NCBI GenBank assembly: GCA_900546245.1
Contig: URBY01000008.1
Location: forward strand, 1 to 42,956
Source: an uncultured Mycoplasmatota bacterium
GTDB lineage: Bacteria; Bacillota_I; Bacilli_A; RF39; UBA660
Direction of reading: 5' to 3'
Length of the DNA: 42,956 nucleotides
Under the pieces are notes generated by a model. The model was not told the DNA's origin. It made no database searches and was given only the letters and a program-made list of their open reading frames with translations. Within the stretch, counting starts at the first letter, position 1. Each line of letters begins with the position of its first letter. A program made the translations under genes and the position numbers. This document shows positions 23,562-30,498 of this stretch, piece by piece.

Positions 23562-24700
23562 CAAAATATAAGCTAAATGATTTTTTGGATTTATTGACCG
23601 ATTATGATGCTAATGGTTCTTTTGCAGATATGGCTAATAATGTAAAAACTTATGATACTCAAAATTATGCATGGTACGTTAGAGCGACAGATTTAGAAAA
23701 CAATAGTCCATTAGATAAAGTTAAGTACACTGATAAAGAATCATATGATTTTTTAAAAAAAACTGCATTATATGGTGATGAAGTGTTGATGGCAAAAAGA
23801 GGAAATATAGGAAATGTTTATTATTTTAAATCAAAAACAAAGTATGCTACTCTTGGGCCGAATTGCTATCTTCTAAAGACAAATAATAAAATCGATAATT
23901 ATTTTTTATATTCTTATTTTAAGTCTACTAATGGTTATAAAAAATTAAATCGGCTTAATGCTTCTTCAACTCTTGGAGCTTTATACAAAGATGATGTTAA
24001 AAATATTAATTTAATCTTTCCCGAAAAAAAAGAGCAAAGCAAAATTTCTAGAACATTGGAACTATTAGATAAAAAAATCGAGTTACAATCAAAGAAAATT
24101 GAAGACCTTAAGTTATTTAAATTGCACACAAAAAATCAAATATTTAAAGATTACGATGAAATATTCAAATTAAAAGATATATTAGTTAAATGGAATAAGA
24201 AAAATAAAAATAATTCCGTAAAATATGTAGAAAGTATCAGTAATAAATATGGTTTTATTTCACAATCTGATCAATTTGAAGATAGAAATGTTGCTAGTAA
24301 GGATTTAAGTAATTATTACATTATTGAAAAAGGGGTATTTGGATATAATCCTTCAAGATTAAATGTTGGATCATTGGCATTAAAAACAAACGACAAAGTA
24401 AGTGTTGTTAGTCCACTTTATGAATGTTTTACTACTTCACAAAATAATCAATACTTACTAGAATGGTTTGATTCTAAATATTTTAGAAAAGAAACTATAT
24501 CAAAATTTGAAGGTGGCGTAAGAAATACTTTAAATTTTTCCAATCTATGTGAAATAAAAATAGGACTTCCAACTATTGAAAAGCAAAATAAGTATTCTAG
24601 AATTTTTAAGATATTTAATAATAAAATTGAATTTGAGGTTAAAAAACTATATAAACTACAGGAATTAAAAAAAGGACTTATGCAAAGTATGTTTGTATAA
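23516..24700 (+). CDS. hsdS: Type I specificity subunit, allele 2
   Basis: A 394-residue HsdS. The first 15 residues, the central helix (LELLDKKIELQSKKIEDLKL, 181-200) and the last about 12 residues are almost the same as in the allele at 21213, while both TRDs differ, so it should recognise a different bipartite target. It is driven by the extended -10 at 23448; GTGGTGAT precedes ATG 23516. It is co-directional with hsdR-hsdM but separated from them by the inverted hsdS and the recombinase. The stop at 24698 is in frame with the half-gene that follows. Confidence 0.94.
   Translation: MNVPKLRFKEFNDEWTKYKLNDFLDLLTDYDANGSFADMANNVKTYDTQNYAWYVRATDLENNSPLDKVKYTDKESYDFLKKTALYGDEVLMAKRGNIGNVYYFKSKTKYATLGPNCYLLKTNNKIDNYFLYSYFKSTNGYKKLNRLNASSTLGALYKDDVKNINLIFPEKKEQSKISRTLELLDKKIELQSKKIEDLKLFKLHTKNQIFKDYDEIFKLKDILVKWNKKNKNNSVKYVESISNKYGFISQSDQFEDRNVASKDLSNYYIIEKGVFGYNPSRLNVGSLALKTNDKVSVVSPLYECFTTSQNNQYLLEWFDSKYFRKETISKFEGGVRNTLNFSNLCEIKIGLPTIEKQNKYSRIFKIFNNKIEFEVKKLYKLQELKKGLMQSMFV
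24052..24121. repeat. Inverted repeat 2, copy B (central helix of hsdS allele 2)
   Basis: Partner of 21777-21846; core TTGAAGACCTTAAGTT at 24099-24114. Confidence 0.8.
24662..24700. repeat. C-terminal hsdS repeat, three copies (this one central)
   Basis: A 39-base segment encoding ELKKGLMQ-type ends occurs at 21213-21251 (inverted), 24662-24700 and 25232-25270 (direct), with few differences. The direct pair could allow exchange of the half-gene at 24701 with the TRD2 of allele 2. Confidence 0.75.
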
Positions 24701-25270
24701 GCTTTTTTAGTATCTTCTTTATTTAAAAAAGGACTATCTACTATTATTTTCAATAGTTTAGGAGATTTTAAAGAATATAAGTTAGGCAAATTATGTAATA
24801 TTACCACTGGTAAGTTAGATGCGAATGCTATGATAGAAAATGGAAAATATAGATTTTACACTTGTGCTAAAGAATATAGTTTTATTGATAAATATGCATT
24901 TGATACAGAGGCGCTTTTAATTTCAGGAAATGGGGCATATGTTGGATATATACACTATTATAAAGGGAGATTTAATGCATATCAAAGAACTTATGTGTTG
25001 GACAACTTTTCTCAAAATATTCAATTTATAAAATGCTATTTGGATGAAAACTTAGCAAAAAGAATTAATTCAGAAAAAAAAGAAGGAAATACTCCTTACA
25101 TTGTACTATCAACTTTGTCAGATATGGCAATTAAAATACCAAGTAAAGAGAATCAAATTAAAATTTCAAGTATTATAAACTATCATAATAAGAAAATAAA
25201 ACTTGAGGAAGACAAATTATCAAAATTACAAAAATTAAAAAAAGGACTTATGCAATGCATGTTTGTATAG
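24701..25270 (+). pseudogene. hsdS: Silent half-hsdS cassette (one TRD2, no start)
   Basis: Directly after the stop of hsdS allele 2 and in the same frame, 189 codons encode SLFKKGL (end of the central helix), one complete second TRD and the C-terminal helix ending LKKGLMQCMFV. There is no start codon with a ribosome-binding site at its head; an internal ATG at 24830 would give only part of the TRD. It matches the donor cassettes kept downstream in shuffling type I loci. A 17-base stretch, TTATTTAAAAAAGGACT, is shared with the central region of allele 1, and the 39-base end repeat with both full genes, giving homology at each side for exchange. Confidence 0.82.
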
Positions 25271-25329
25271 AATAATATTGTTTGGAATAAAAAATATTAA
25301 AGCATATAGTAAAATGAAATAATTATGTG

Positions 25330-25350
25330 AAGAGGACTTAGGTCTTTTTT
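25330..25350 (+). terminator. Terminator after the hsdS cassettes
   Basis: AAGAGGAC-TTAG-GTCTTTTT, an 8-bp stem with two G-T pairs, then T's. The remainder of 25271-25475 shows only an inverted repeat TACCATA ... TATGGTA (25399-25425) and a TATAAT before the next gene. Confidence 0.5.
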
Positions 25351-25475
25351 CATGTTAATAAGATAGCTAATTACTAAAAACTTTGAATATGATATTGTAC
25401 CATAGGTAAAGATTAAATTATGGTATTAGTATAATAATTCAAACTTAAACTTAATTTTATATTTTTTGCCTAAAT

Positions 25476-25910
25476 GTGATAAAAATAAGTAAAATAATTA
25501 CAAAAATGTGGTTAAAACAGGAATATTATTGTCAAAAGTGTGATATAACGAAATTGAGTAGTATGGGTTTGAAAGAAAATGATATCATGACAATGGAATA
25601 TGATACTGGTTCAACTACAACGTTTAAAATTACTTATTTAGAATCGAGAGATATAACTATATATGAGGAATATTTATATCCAAATATAATAGATGGTGCT
25701 GGAAGAGGAATACTTGATGATATGTGTGATTTTGAGCTTAAAGAAATAGTAGAAGATATTGATAAAAAAGGTTTTTCTGAACACTATGTTACACCTGGTT
25801 ATGAAAAATACGAGAAATATGATTATAGAAAATTTAATATTAAAACCAACAATAGAAAATTAAAAGGATTGGTTTTACAAATAAAAAATGGATATGAGGT
25901 TGGTGAATAG
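25476..25910 (+). CDS. Plasmid pRiA4b ORF-3-like protein
   Basis: A 144-residue protein with a start at GTG 25476, not backed by a good ribosome-binding site, so the N-terminus is uncertain. The middle MTMEYDTGSTTTFKITYLE resembles the Y-x-Y-D-F-G-D-x-W-x-H motif of the PRiA4_ORF3 family, and YPNIIDGAGRGILDD resembles its P-x-x-x-x-G-x-G-x-x-P-E-D motif, followed by a helix DFELKEIVEDIDKKG. The W and H are replaced here. No biochemical function is established for the family; members are common in accessory DNA. It sits between the hsd locus and the HD-kinase fusion. Confidence 0.55.
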   Translation: MIKISKIITKMWLKQEYYCQKCDITKLSSMGLKENDIMTMEYDTGSTTTFKITYLESRDITIYEEYLYPNIIDGAGRGILDDMCDFELKEIVEDIDKKGFSEHYVTPGYEKYEKYDYRKFNIKTNNRKLKGLVLQIKNGYEVGE

Positions 25911-25954
25911 ATGACAGAAATAACATAGTTAAGAGAAATTAATGTATTGATCAA

Positions 25955-25988
25955 CAGTATTAATCAAGTAGATTAATATTGCTTTTTT
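25955..25988 (+). terminator. Terminator
   Basis: 11-bp stem CAGTATTAATC / GATTAATATTG (one G-T), 5-base loop, then TTTTTT at 25983-25988. Confidence 0.85.
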
Positions 25989-26109
25989 AAATTTTTATAT
26001 AGAAGAATATATTGAATAAATTTTTGAGAGTTTGTCATTAATCAAAAAGATTATACTTTAATCATCGGGTATAGAAGAAATGTAAATTATTCAAAATAGT
26101 ACATAAATA

Positions 26110-26118
26110 TGTTATAAT
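26110..26118 (+). promoter_or_regulatory. Extended -10 promoter for the HD-kinase gene
   Basis: TGTTATAAT, 64 bases upstream of ATG 26182. Confidence 0.6.
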
Positions 26119-26181
26119 TCTTATAGTTGATTACAATATTAAATATGATAAATTTTCTAGTTTATTATAAATGGAGGAGTT

Positions 26182-27522
26182 ATGAATATAGAATTAAAAG
26201 CAAAAGAATTTGCGATAAAGGCGCATAAAGGTCAGGTAAGAAAAAGTGATAAAGAAAAACCAATGATAATACATCCAATAAATGTTGGACAAATATTAAA
26301 ACAATATGGATTTGATGAAAACGTTGTATCCGCAGGGTATTTGCATGATGTTGTAGAAGATACATCATATGAAATAGAAGATATAAAAGATAATTTTAAT
26401 GATGATATTGCTTCATTAGTTTATGGTGCGAGTGAACCAGATAAAAGTTTATCTTGGGAAGAAAGAAAAAAACATACAATAGAAGAAACTAAAAAATTAG
26501 ATTTAAGACATAAAGCAGTAATATGTGCGGATAAAATTAGTAATCTTGAAGATTTAAAAATATTATTTGAAATTAAAGGAAAATATGATTTTTCAGCGTT
26601 TAAAAGAGGATATGAATCTCAAAAATGGTACTATACTGAAGTTTATAATAGTTTAATATTTAATGAAGATGAAAATAATCCTATGTTCATAAGATTAAAA
26701 GAGTTAATAGATGAAATTTTTAATAATAAAGATAACGATGAATATGTAAAAAATATTATATTTAAGGATAATATTGAAGTATATAATAAATTAAGAAAAA
26801 TACATTATAGAAAAGAAGAAGTATACAAACTAAAAAAAGTTTTATCTGATAATTCTCCATATGTTATTGAATTTACTGGAACACCAAGAACAGGTAAAAC
26901 AAGTTTAATTAATAATTTAAAAGATTTCTTTAAAAAGAAAGGTTTTGTAGTAGAGGTATTAGAAGAATTTACTACATCTGAAAAATACAAAAAGGAAATA
27001 TATCCAACTTTAAAAGACAAATATAAAAATGTAGTTAATACAGAAATTCCAAAATATGTATTAAAACAATTAGAAGAATCAATTGAGAGAAAACCAGACA
27101 TTATTATAATTGATAGATCTTTATTTGATAGACTAATTTGGGTTGATAGATTATATTTAAAAAATGGAATGAGTGAAAATGAATATAGTGAATATAAAAA
27201 GTTATATATACCTTTAATTAAAAACAAAATTGATATTGTTATTTCAACATATGCGGATAGTCTAACATCATTAAAACGTGATTACAATGCAAATTTATCA
27301 CTTGAAAAAAGATCATTTCTTAATGAGACAAATTTAAATGAATATAATGAATCATTATTAAATATGAAAAAGTTATCTGAAGAAGAAAACATAAACTTTA
27401 ACTTATTTGATACAACAAATAAAAATCAAAGAAAGATATCTTTTGAAGTAGTAGATTGTTTATTAAAAGATATGAGACAAAATTTACTAAATAAGGCTTA
27501 TAAAGAGTTTGATTTTAAATAA
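26182..27522 (+). CDS. HD-domain (ppGpp hydrolase-like) and P-loop nucleotide-kinase fusion
   Basis: A 446-residue two-domain protein. Residues 1-180 are an HD phosphohydrolase like the hydrolase half of RelA/SpoT and MESH1: AHKGQ (His15), HP (His31), LHDVVEDT (His55-Asp56, Glu59-Asp60) and CADKISNL (Asp117) are all kept. Residues 225-446 are a P-loop kinase-like domain: GTPRTGKTS (233-241), then IIIIDRSLFDRL (Asp311), whose DRS resembles deoxynucleoside-kinase or NadR-type kinases. GGAGG precedes ATG 26182. The pairing of a (p)ppGpp/nucleotide hydrolase with a nucleotide kinase suggests nucleotide signalling or depletion. Next to restriction and Abi genes this is a possible defence protein; the substrate is unknown. 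Confidence 0.82.
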   Translation: MNIELKAKEFAIKAHKGQVRKSDKEKPMIIHPINVGQILKQYGFDENVVSAGYLHDVVEDTSYEIEDIKDNFNDDIASLVYGASEPDKSLSWEERKKHTIEETKKLDLRHKAVICADKISNLEDLKILFEIKGKYDFSAFKRGYESQKWYYTEVYNSLIFNEDENNPMFIRLKELIDEIFNNKDNDEYVKNIIFKDNIEVYNKLRKIHYRKEEVYKLKKVLSDNSPYVIEFTGTPRTGKTSLINNLKDFFKKKGFVVEVLEEFTTSEKYKKEIYPTLKDKYKNVVNTEIPKYVLKQLEESIERKPDIIIIDRSLFDRLIWVDRLYLKNGMSENEYSEYKKLYIPLIKNKIDIVISTYADSLTSLKRDYNANLSLEKRSFLNETNLNEYNESLLNMKKLSEEENINFNLFDTTNKNQRKISFEVVDCLLKDMRQNLLNKAYKEFDFK

Positions 27523-27685
27523 AATAAGTAAAAATGAGATACACAAGTATGCGTTGAACTAAATAATTAATTATACAATAATATTTTAACTGTTAAAGAT
27601 TATAAAATTATAGTTAATAACAAACTCAAAATACTAAAATATGCATTTAATATAATAGAAATATATATTAAGGATGGTGATGCAT

Positions 27686-27931
27686 ATGGGAGAAAAATTT
27701 GAATTAGAAGTTTTAACTAGGCTCGCTGTTATTGAAAGTAAAATAGATGATTACAAACTTATAAAAGAAAAGTAAAATGAAGCATACAATTTAGCAAATA
27801 GAAACTTAGAAACTATTAACAAAATTGAAGACAGAAATAAATGGTTATGGAGGACATCAGTAGGAGCTTTAATAACAGGTTTGATAGGAATACTTATATT
27901 ATTTATCAAATTAGGACTCGGAATTAATTAA
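27686..27931 (+). pseudogene. XhlA-like holin-associated membrane protein with an in-frame stop
   Basis: ATG 27686 behind AAGGATGGTGA reads 81 codons in one frame, with a single TAA at 27773-27775 (codon 30). The product looks like phage/bacteriocin XhlA: EVLTRLAVIESKIDDY at the start, then a coiled coil, and WLWRTSVGALITGLIGILIL as a C-terminal membrane anchor. One C-to-T change (CAA to TAA) explains the break. No phage genes adjoin it. The 27523-27685 gap upstream shows only a TATAAT. Confidence 0.72.
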
Positions 27932-27940
27932 TATATATAA

Positions 27941-27968
27941 AAAGGTCTAGAAAAATCTAGACTTTTTT
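27941..27968 (+). terminator. Terminator upstream of the tRNA pair
   Basis: AAAGGTCTAGA-AAAA-TCTAGACTTTTT stem (core GTCTAGA/TCTAGAC) with a T run that leads directly into the next promoter. Confidence 0.85.
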
Positions 27969-27976
27969 GTTATAAT
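27968..27976 (+). promoter_or_regulatory. tRNA operon promoter
   Basis: TGTTATAAT; the first tRNA base is only 11 bases after it, so the 5' leader is almost absent. Confidence 0.65.
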
Positions 27977-27986
27977 ATTATTGGAT

Positions 27987-28061
27987 TGCCCAATAGCCAA
28001 GTGGTAAGGCGGTAGACTCTGAATCTATTATGCGTTAGTTCGAATCTAACTTGGGCAGCCA
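27987..28061 (+). tRNA. tRNA-Gln (anticodon CTG)
   Basis: Acceptor TGCCCAA/TTGGGCA; D-arm GCC...GGC; anticodon stem GTAGA/TCTAT with loop CTCTGAA, anticodon CTG; T-arm GTTAG-TTCGAAT-CTAAC; discriminator G and encoded CCA (28059-28061). Confidence 0.92.
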
Positions 28062-28062
28062 T

Positions 28063-28139
28063 GGCCTGTTGGTGAAGTGGCTTAACACACTGCCCTCTCA
28101 CGGCAGCATTCATGGGTTCGAATCCCATACAGGTCACCA
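28063..28139 (+). tRNA. tRNA-Glu (anticodon CTC)
   Basis: Acceptor GGCCTGT/ACAGGTC with one G-T pair; anticodon stem CTGCC/GGCAG with loop CTCTCAC, anticodon CTC; T-arm ATGGG-TTCGAAT-CCCAT; discriminator A and encoded CCA. One base separates it from tRNA-Gln, so they form one transcript. Confidence 0.92.
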
Positions 28140-28168
28140 AATTTTGTATATAGATTTAACATAACAAG

Positions 28169-28196
28169 AAGTGCTTTTAAAATATAAAAGCACTTT
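28169..28196 (+). terminator. tRNA operon terminator
   Basis: Perfect 11-bp stem AAGTGCTTTTA / TAAAAGCACTT, 5-base loop; the T run is short. Confidence 0.7.
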
Positions 28197-28220
28197 ATTA
28201 ATAGAAAAGAGGGTAAACTT

Positions 28221-28841
28221 ATGAAAGGTAAAATCAAATATATTGTATTTAGCATTTTAGTAATTTTGCTTATTTGTCTTATATATCTTATAGAAAGTGG
28301 AAAAATAATTCCATTTGATGATGCAGTATACAGTTTAATTGCGGGAAACATAACAGAAGAAAAAACAAGGTTTTTCCAGTTTATATCTAATATGGCATGT
28401 ACACAATGTATAGTTCTTTTATGTTTAGCATCCTTAATATTTATAAAAAATATAAAAACGGGTATATTAATTTCTGTAAACTCTATAAATAGTGTGATTA
28501 TAAACTCAGTATTTAAAAGAATAATAAGAAGAGAAAGACCAATAGTACTTCACTTAATAGAACAAACAGGATTTAGTTTCCCAAGTGGACACGCAATGGC
28601 CGCAATGAGTTTTTACGGATTTTTAATTTATTTAATTGCAAAATCAAAATTTAATACATATACAAAAGTAATATACATATTTTTATTATCTACCATAATC
28701 CTTTTAGTAGGTATAAGCAGAATTTATCTTGGAGTACATTATGCGAGTGATATAATTGGTGGATATTTAACATCAATTATCTATATGTTTATTTATATTT
28801 TTGCTGTGGATAAAATAAAGAAGAAAACCAAAACTGTCTAA
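28221..28841 (+). CDS. PAP2-family membrane phosphatase (second copy)
   Basis: A 206-residue, six-helix lipid phosphatase. Motif 1 KRIIRRERP (about 97-105), motif 2 FPSGHAMA (about 116-123) and motif 3 SRIYLGVHYASD (about 163-174) are all intact. The layout matches undecaprenyl-pyrophosphate or phosphatidylglycerol-phosphate phosphatases of the PAP2 type. It differs from the copy at 8432 (PSGH versus PSSH; different helix spacing). ATG 28221 follows AGAGGG. It lies in the core part of the window, single-gene, with its own terminator. Confidence 0.9.
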   Translation: MKGKIKYIVFSILVILLICLIYLIESGKIIPFDDAVYSLIAGNITEEKTRFFQFISNMACTQCIVLLCLASLIFIKNIKTGILISVNSINSVIINSVFKRIIRRERPIVLHLIEQTGFSFPSGHAMAAMSFYGFLIYLIAKSKFNTYTKVIYIFLLSTIILLVGISRIYLGVHYASDIIGGYLTSIIYMFIYIFAVDKIKKKTKTV

Positions 28842-28848
28842 AACTGTA

Positions 28849-28876
28849 AAAAACTTCCTAAATATGGGAAGTTTTT
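28849..28876 (+). terminator. Terminator after PAP2
   Basis: AAAAACTTCC / GGAAGTTTTT, a 10-bp stem plus a T-G pair, 6-base loop, T tail. Confidence 0.85.
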
Positions 28877-28885
28877 CCTATTATG

Positions 28886-28894
28886 TGTTATACT
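28886..28894 (+). promoter_or_regulatory. Extended -10 promoter for the AI-2E-type permease
   Basis: TGTTATACT, 23 bases upstream of ATG 28917. Confidence 0.5.
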
Positions 28895-28916
28895 AATAAC
28901 AAAAGGATGTGTTTAT

Positions 28917-30098
28917 ATGCTTAGAAAAAATAACAAAAAAGATACTTTAGATATAGAAAAAGTAAACGAAGGTGTTGTTTTACTTAATAAGATGCTTAAA
29001 ATAATGTTTGTAGCGCTTATTGTAGCAGCAGTTATGCTTGTAACATATATATTTAAAGAATGGAAAATATTTAAATTTATTGGAGTACTTTTAAATACAT
29101 TATCTCCATTATTTATAGGTATAATAATTGCTTGGTTATTTAATCCAATTGTAAAATTTTTAACAAAGCATAAAATGAATAGAGTAGTCGCAACTATTAT
29201 TGTTTATACAGTATTCATTGCGTTACTTATAGTATTATGTGTATTTAGCGTTCCAACTTTAACAAAACAAATAAATGATTTTATAGGCATGGTTCCAAGT
29301 TTAACAACAAAATTAAGTTCATTTATAGACAAAATATTTGAAATATTTGAACCAGTACTTGATAGTAATGCAGCAGATATAAAAGCAAGTTTATTTAGTA
29401 CAATTGTTGATTTAGGAAAACAAATAACTGTTGGATTACCATCAAAAGTAATTACAATTGCAACTTCATTTGTATCAGGTCTTGGAACATTTGTAATTGG
29501 ATTATTTATTGGACTTTATATGCTTTTTGATTTTGATAATGTTAGTAAAGTATTTTTAAGCATATTACCAGTAAAAGCAAGAGAAGATACTGGTAACTTA
29601 ATGAATATTGCTAATAAAACGTTATTTAACTATATTCAAGGAATATTAATGACAATGACTTTAATTTTTATAGAAAATTCAATTGGTTTTTCAATCGCAG
29701 GATTAAAAGCATCAATTCTTTTTGCATTCTTCTGTGGTATTACAAACGCTATTCCATATGTTGGACCATGGATTGGTGGTATTCCAGCTGCTATAGTAGG
29801 TTTTACACAAGGAGTGCCAACAGGTATATTTGTAATAATAAGTATTTTAGTATCACAAATGCTTGATAATGTAATATTTACACCACTTATACAAAGTAAA
29901 GGGTTAAAGTTACATCCAGTAACAGTTATTATTGCTCTTCTTGTATTTGGAAAATTCTTTGGAATTATTGGTATGATAATTGCAGCCCCATGTGTTGCGA
30001 TTATTAAAACAATATTTATGTATTTTAACGATAAATACGAATTAATTAAATTAAATGAAGAAATAGAAGAAGAAGTGGAGAAAAAAACAAGTGAGTAA
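28917..30098 (+). CDS. AI-2E/PerM-family membrane transporter
   Basis: A 393-residue permease of the AI-2E transporter family. Seen: an N-terminal helix pair (about 28-48 and 55-80, with PLFIGIIIAWLFNPIV), a large extracytoplasmic region (about 115-175), helices around 180-205, and the C-terminal bundle with ANAIPYVGPWIGGIPAA-type family motif near 280 and the final FGKFFGIIGMIIAAPC. The acidic tail ends EEIEEEVEKK. Family members include sodium/proton or signal-molecule exporters and sporulation-linked YtvI; the substrate cannot be read here. Its stop overlaps the next gene's GTG by 8 bases, so the two are co-translated. Confidence 0.88.
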   Translation: MLRKNNKKDTLDIEKVNEGVVLLNKMLKIMFVALIVAAVMLVTYIFKEWKIFKFIGVLLNTLSPLFIGIIIAWLFNPIVKFLTKHKMNRVVATIIVYTVFIALLIVLCVFSVPTLTKQINDFIGMVPSLTTKLSSFIDKIFEIFEPVLDSNAADIKASLFSTIVDLGKQITVGLPSKVITIATSFVSGLGTFVIGLFIGLYMLFDFDNVSKVFLSILPVKAREDTGNLMNIANKTLFNYIQGILMTMTLIFIENSIGFSIAGLKASILFAFFCGITNAIPYVGPWIGGIPAAIVGFTQGVPTGIFVIISILVSQMLDNVIFTPLIQSKGLKLHPVTVIIALLVFGKFFGIIGMIIAAPCVAIIKTIFMYFNDKYELIKLNEEIEEEVEKKTSE

Positions 30099-30432
30099 AA
30101 AAGAAAAAGTAATAGAAGTATTAAAAGTTTTAGGTTATGGCCTTTTAGTATATTACTTTATTCCATTTTTTGCGTATGGATTTAACCAGTCAGGCGCGAA
30201 TATTTATGCAAAAATATGTGTACTTTTAGTAAATAATATATATGCATTAATCGCAGGAATGATTATTACTAAAAAATGTGGATTTAAATGGTACTATTCA
30301 TTTTTAGTAGCGTTTATATATGTTCCATCAGCTTTATTTTATTACAATAATGATACAGTAATATATTCAGTACTTTATATAATAATGTATATAGTAGGAA
30401 CTTTAATACAATTAAATATAAGAAAAAAATAA
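30091..30432 (+). CDS. Small integral membrane protein
   Basis: A 113-residue protein starting at GTG 30091 inside the end of the AI-2E gene (8-base overlap), so it is translationally coupled to the permease. Four hydrophobic helices (about 13-30, 38-58, 65-82, 88-107) separated by short charged loops. I do not recognise a family. A weak hairpin follows at 30431-30458. It could be an accessory subunit of the permease. Confidence 0.65.
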   Translation: MSKKEKVIEVLKVLGYGLLVYYFIPFFAYGFNQSGANIYAKICVLLVNNIYALIAGMIITKKCGFKWYYSFLVAFIYVPSALFYYNNDTVIYSVLYIIMYIVGTLIQLNIRKK

Positions 30433-30498
30433 ACCTTCAATTTATATTGGAGTTTTATTTTGAAAAAAAATATCATATGATTTACTAGGGTGAAGACT

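Noticed and set aside
24830..25270. A separate 146-residue protein starting at ATG 24830
   Set aside because: The ATG lies inside a TRD with no ribosome-binding site; the frame continues back to 24701 with hsdS sequence.
21213..25270. CRISPR-like repeats in the hsdS region
   Set aside because: Repeats are few, unequal and lie at homologous coding positions of hsdS genes; no regular spacers.
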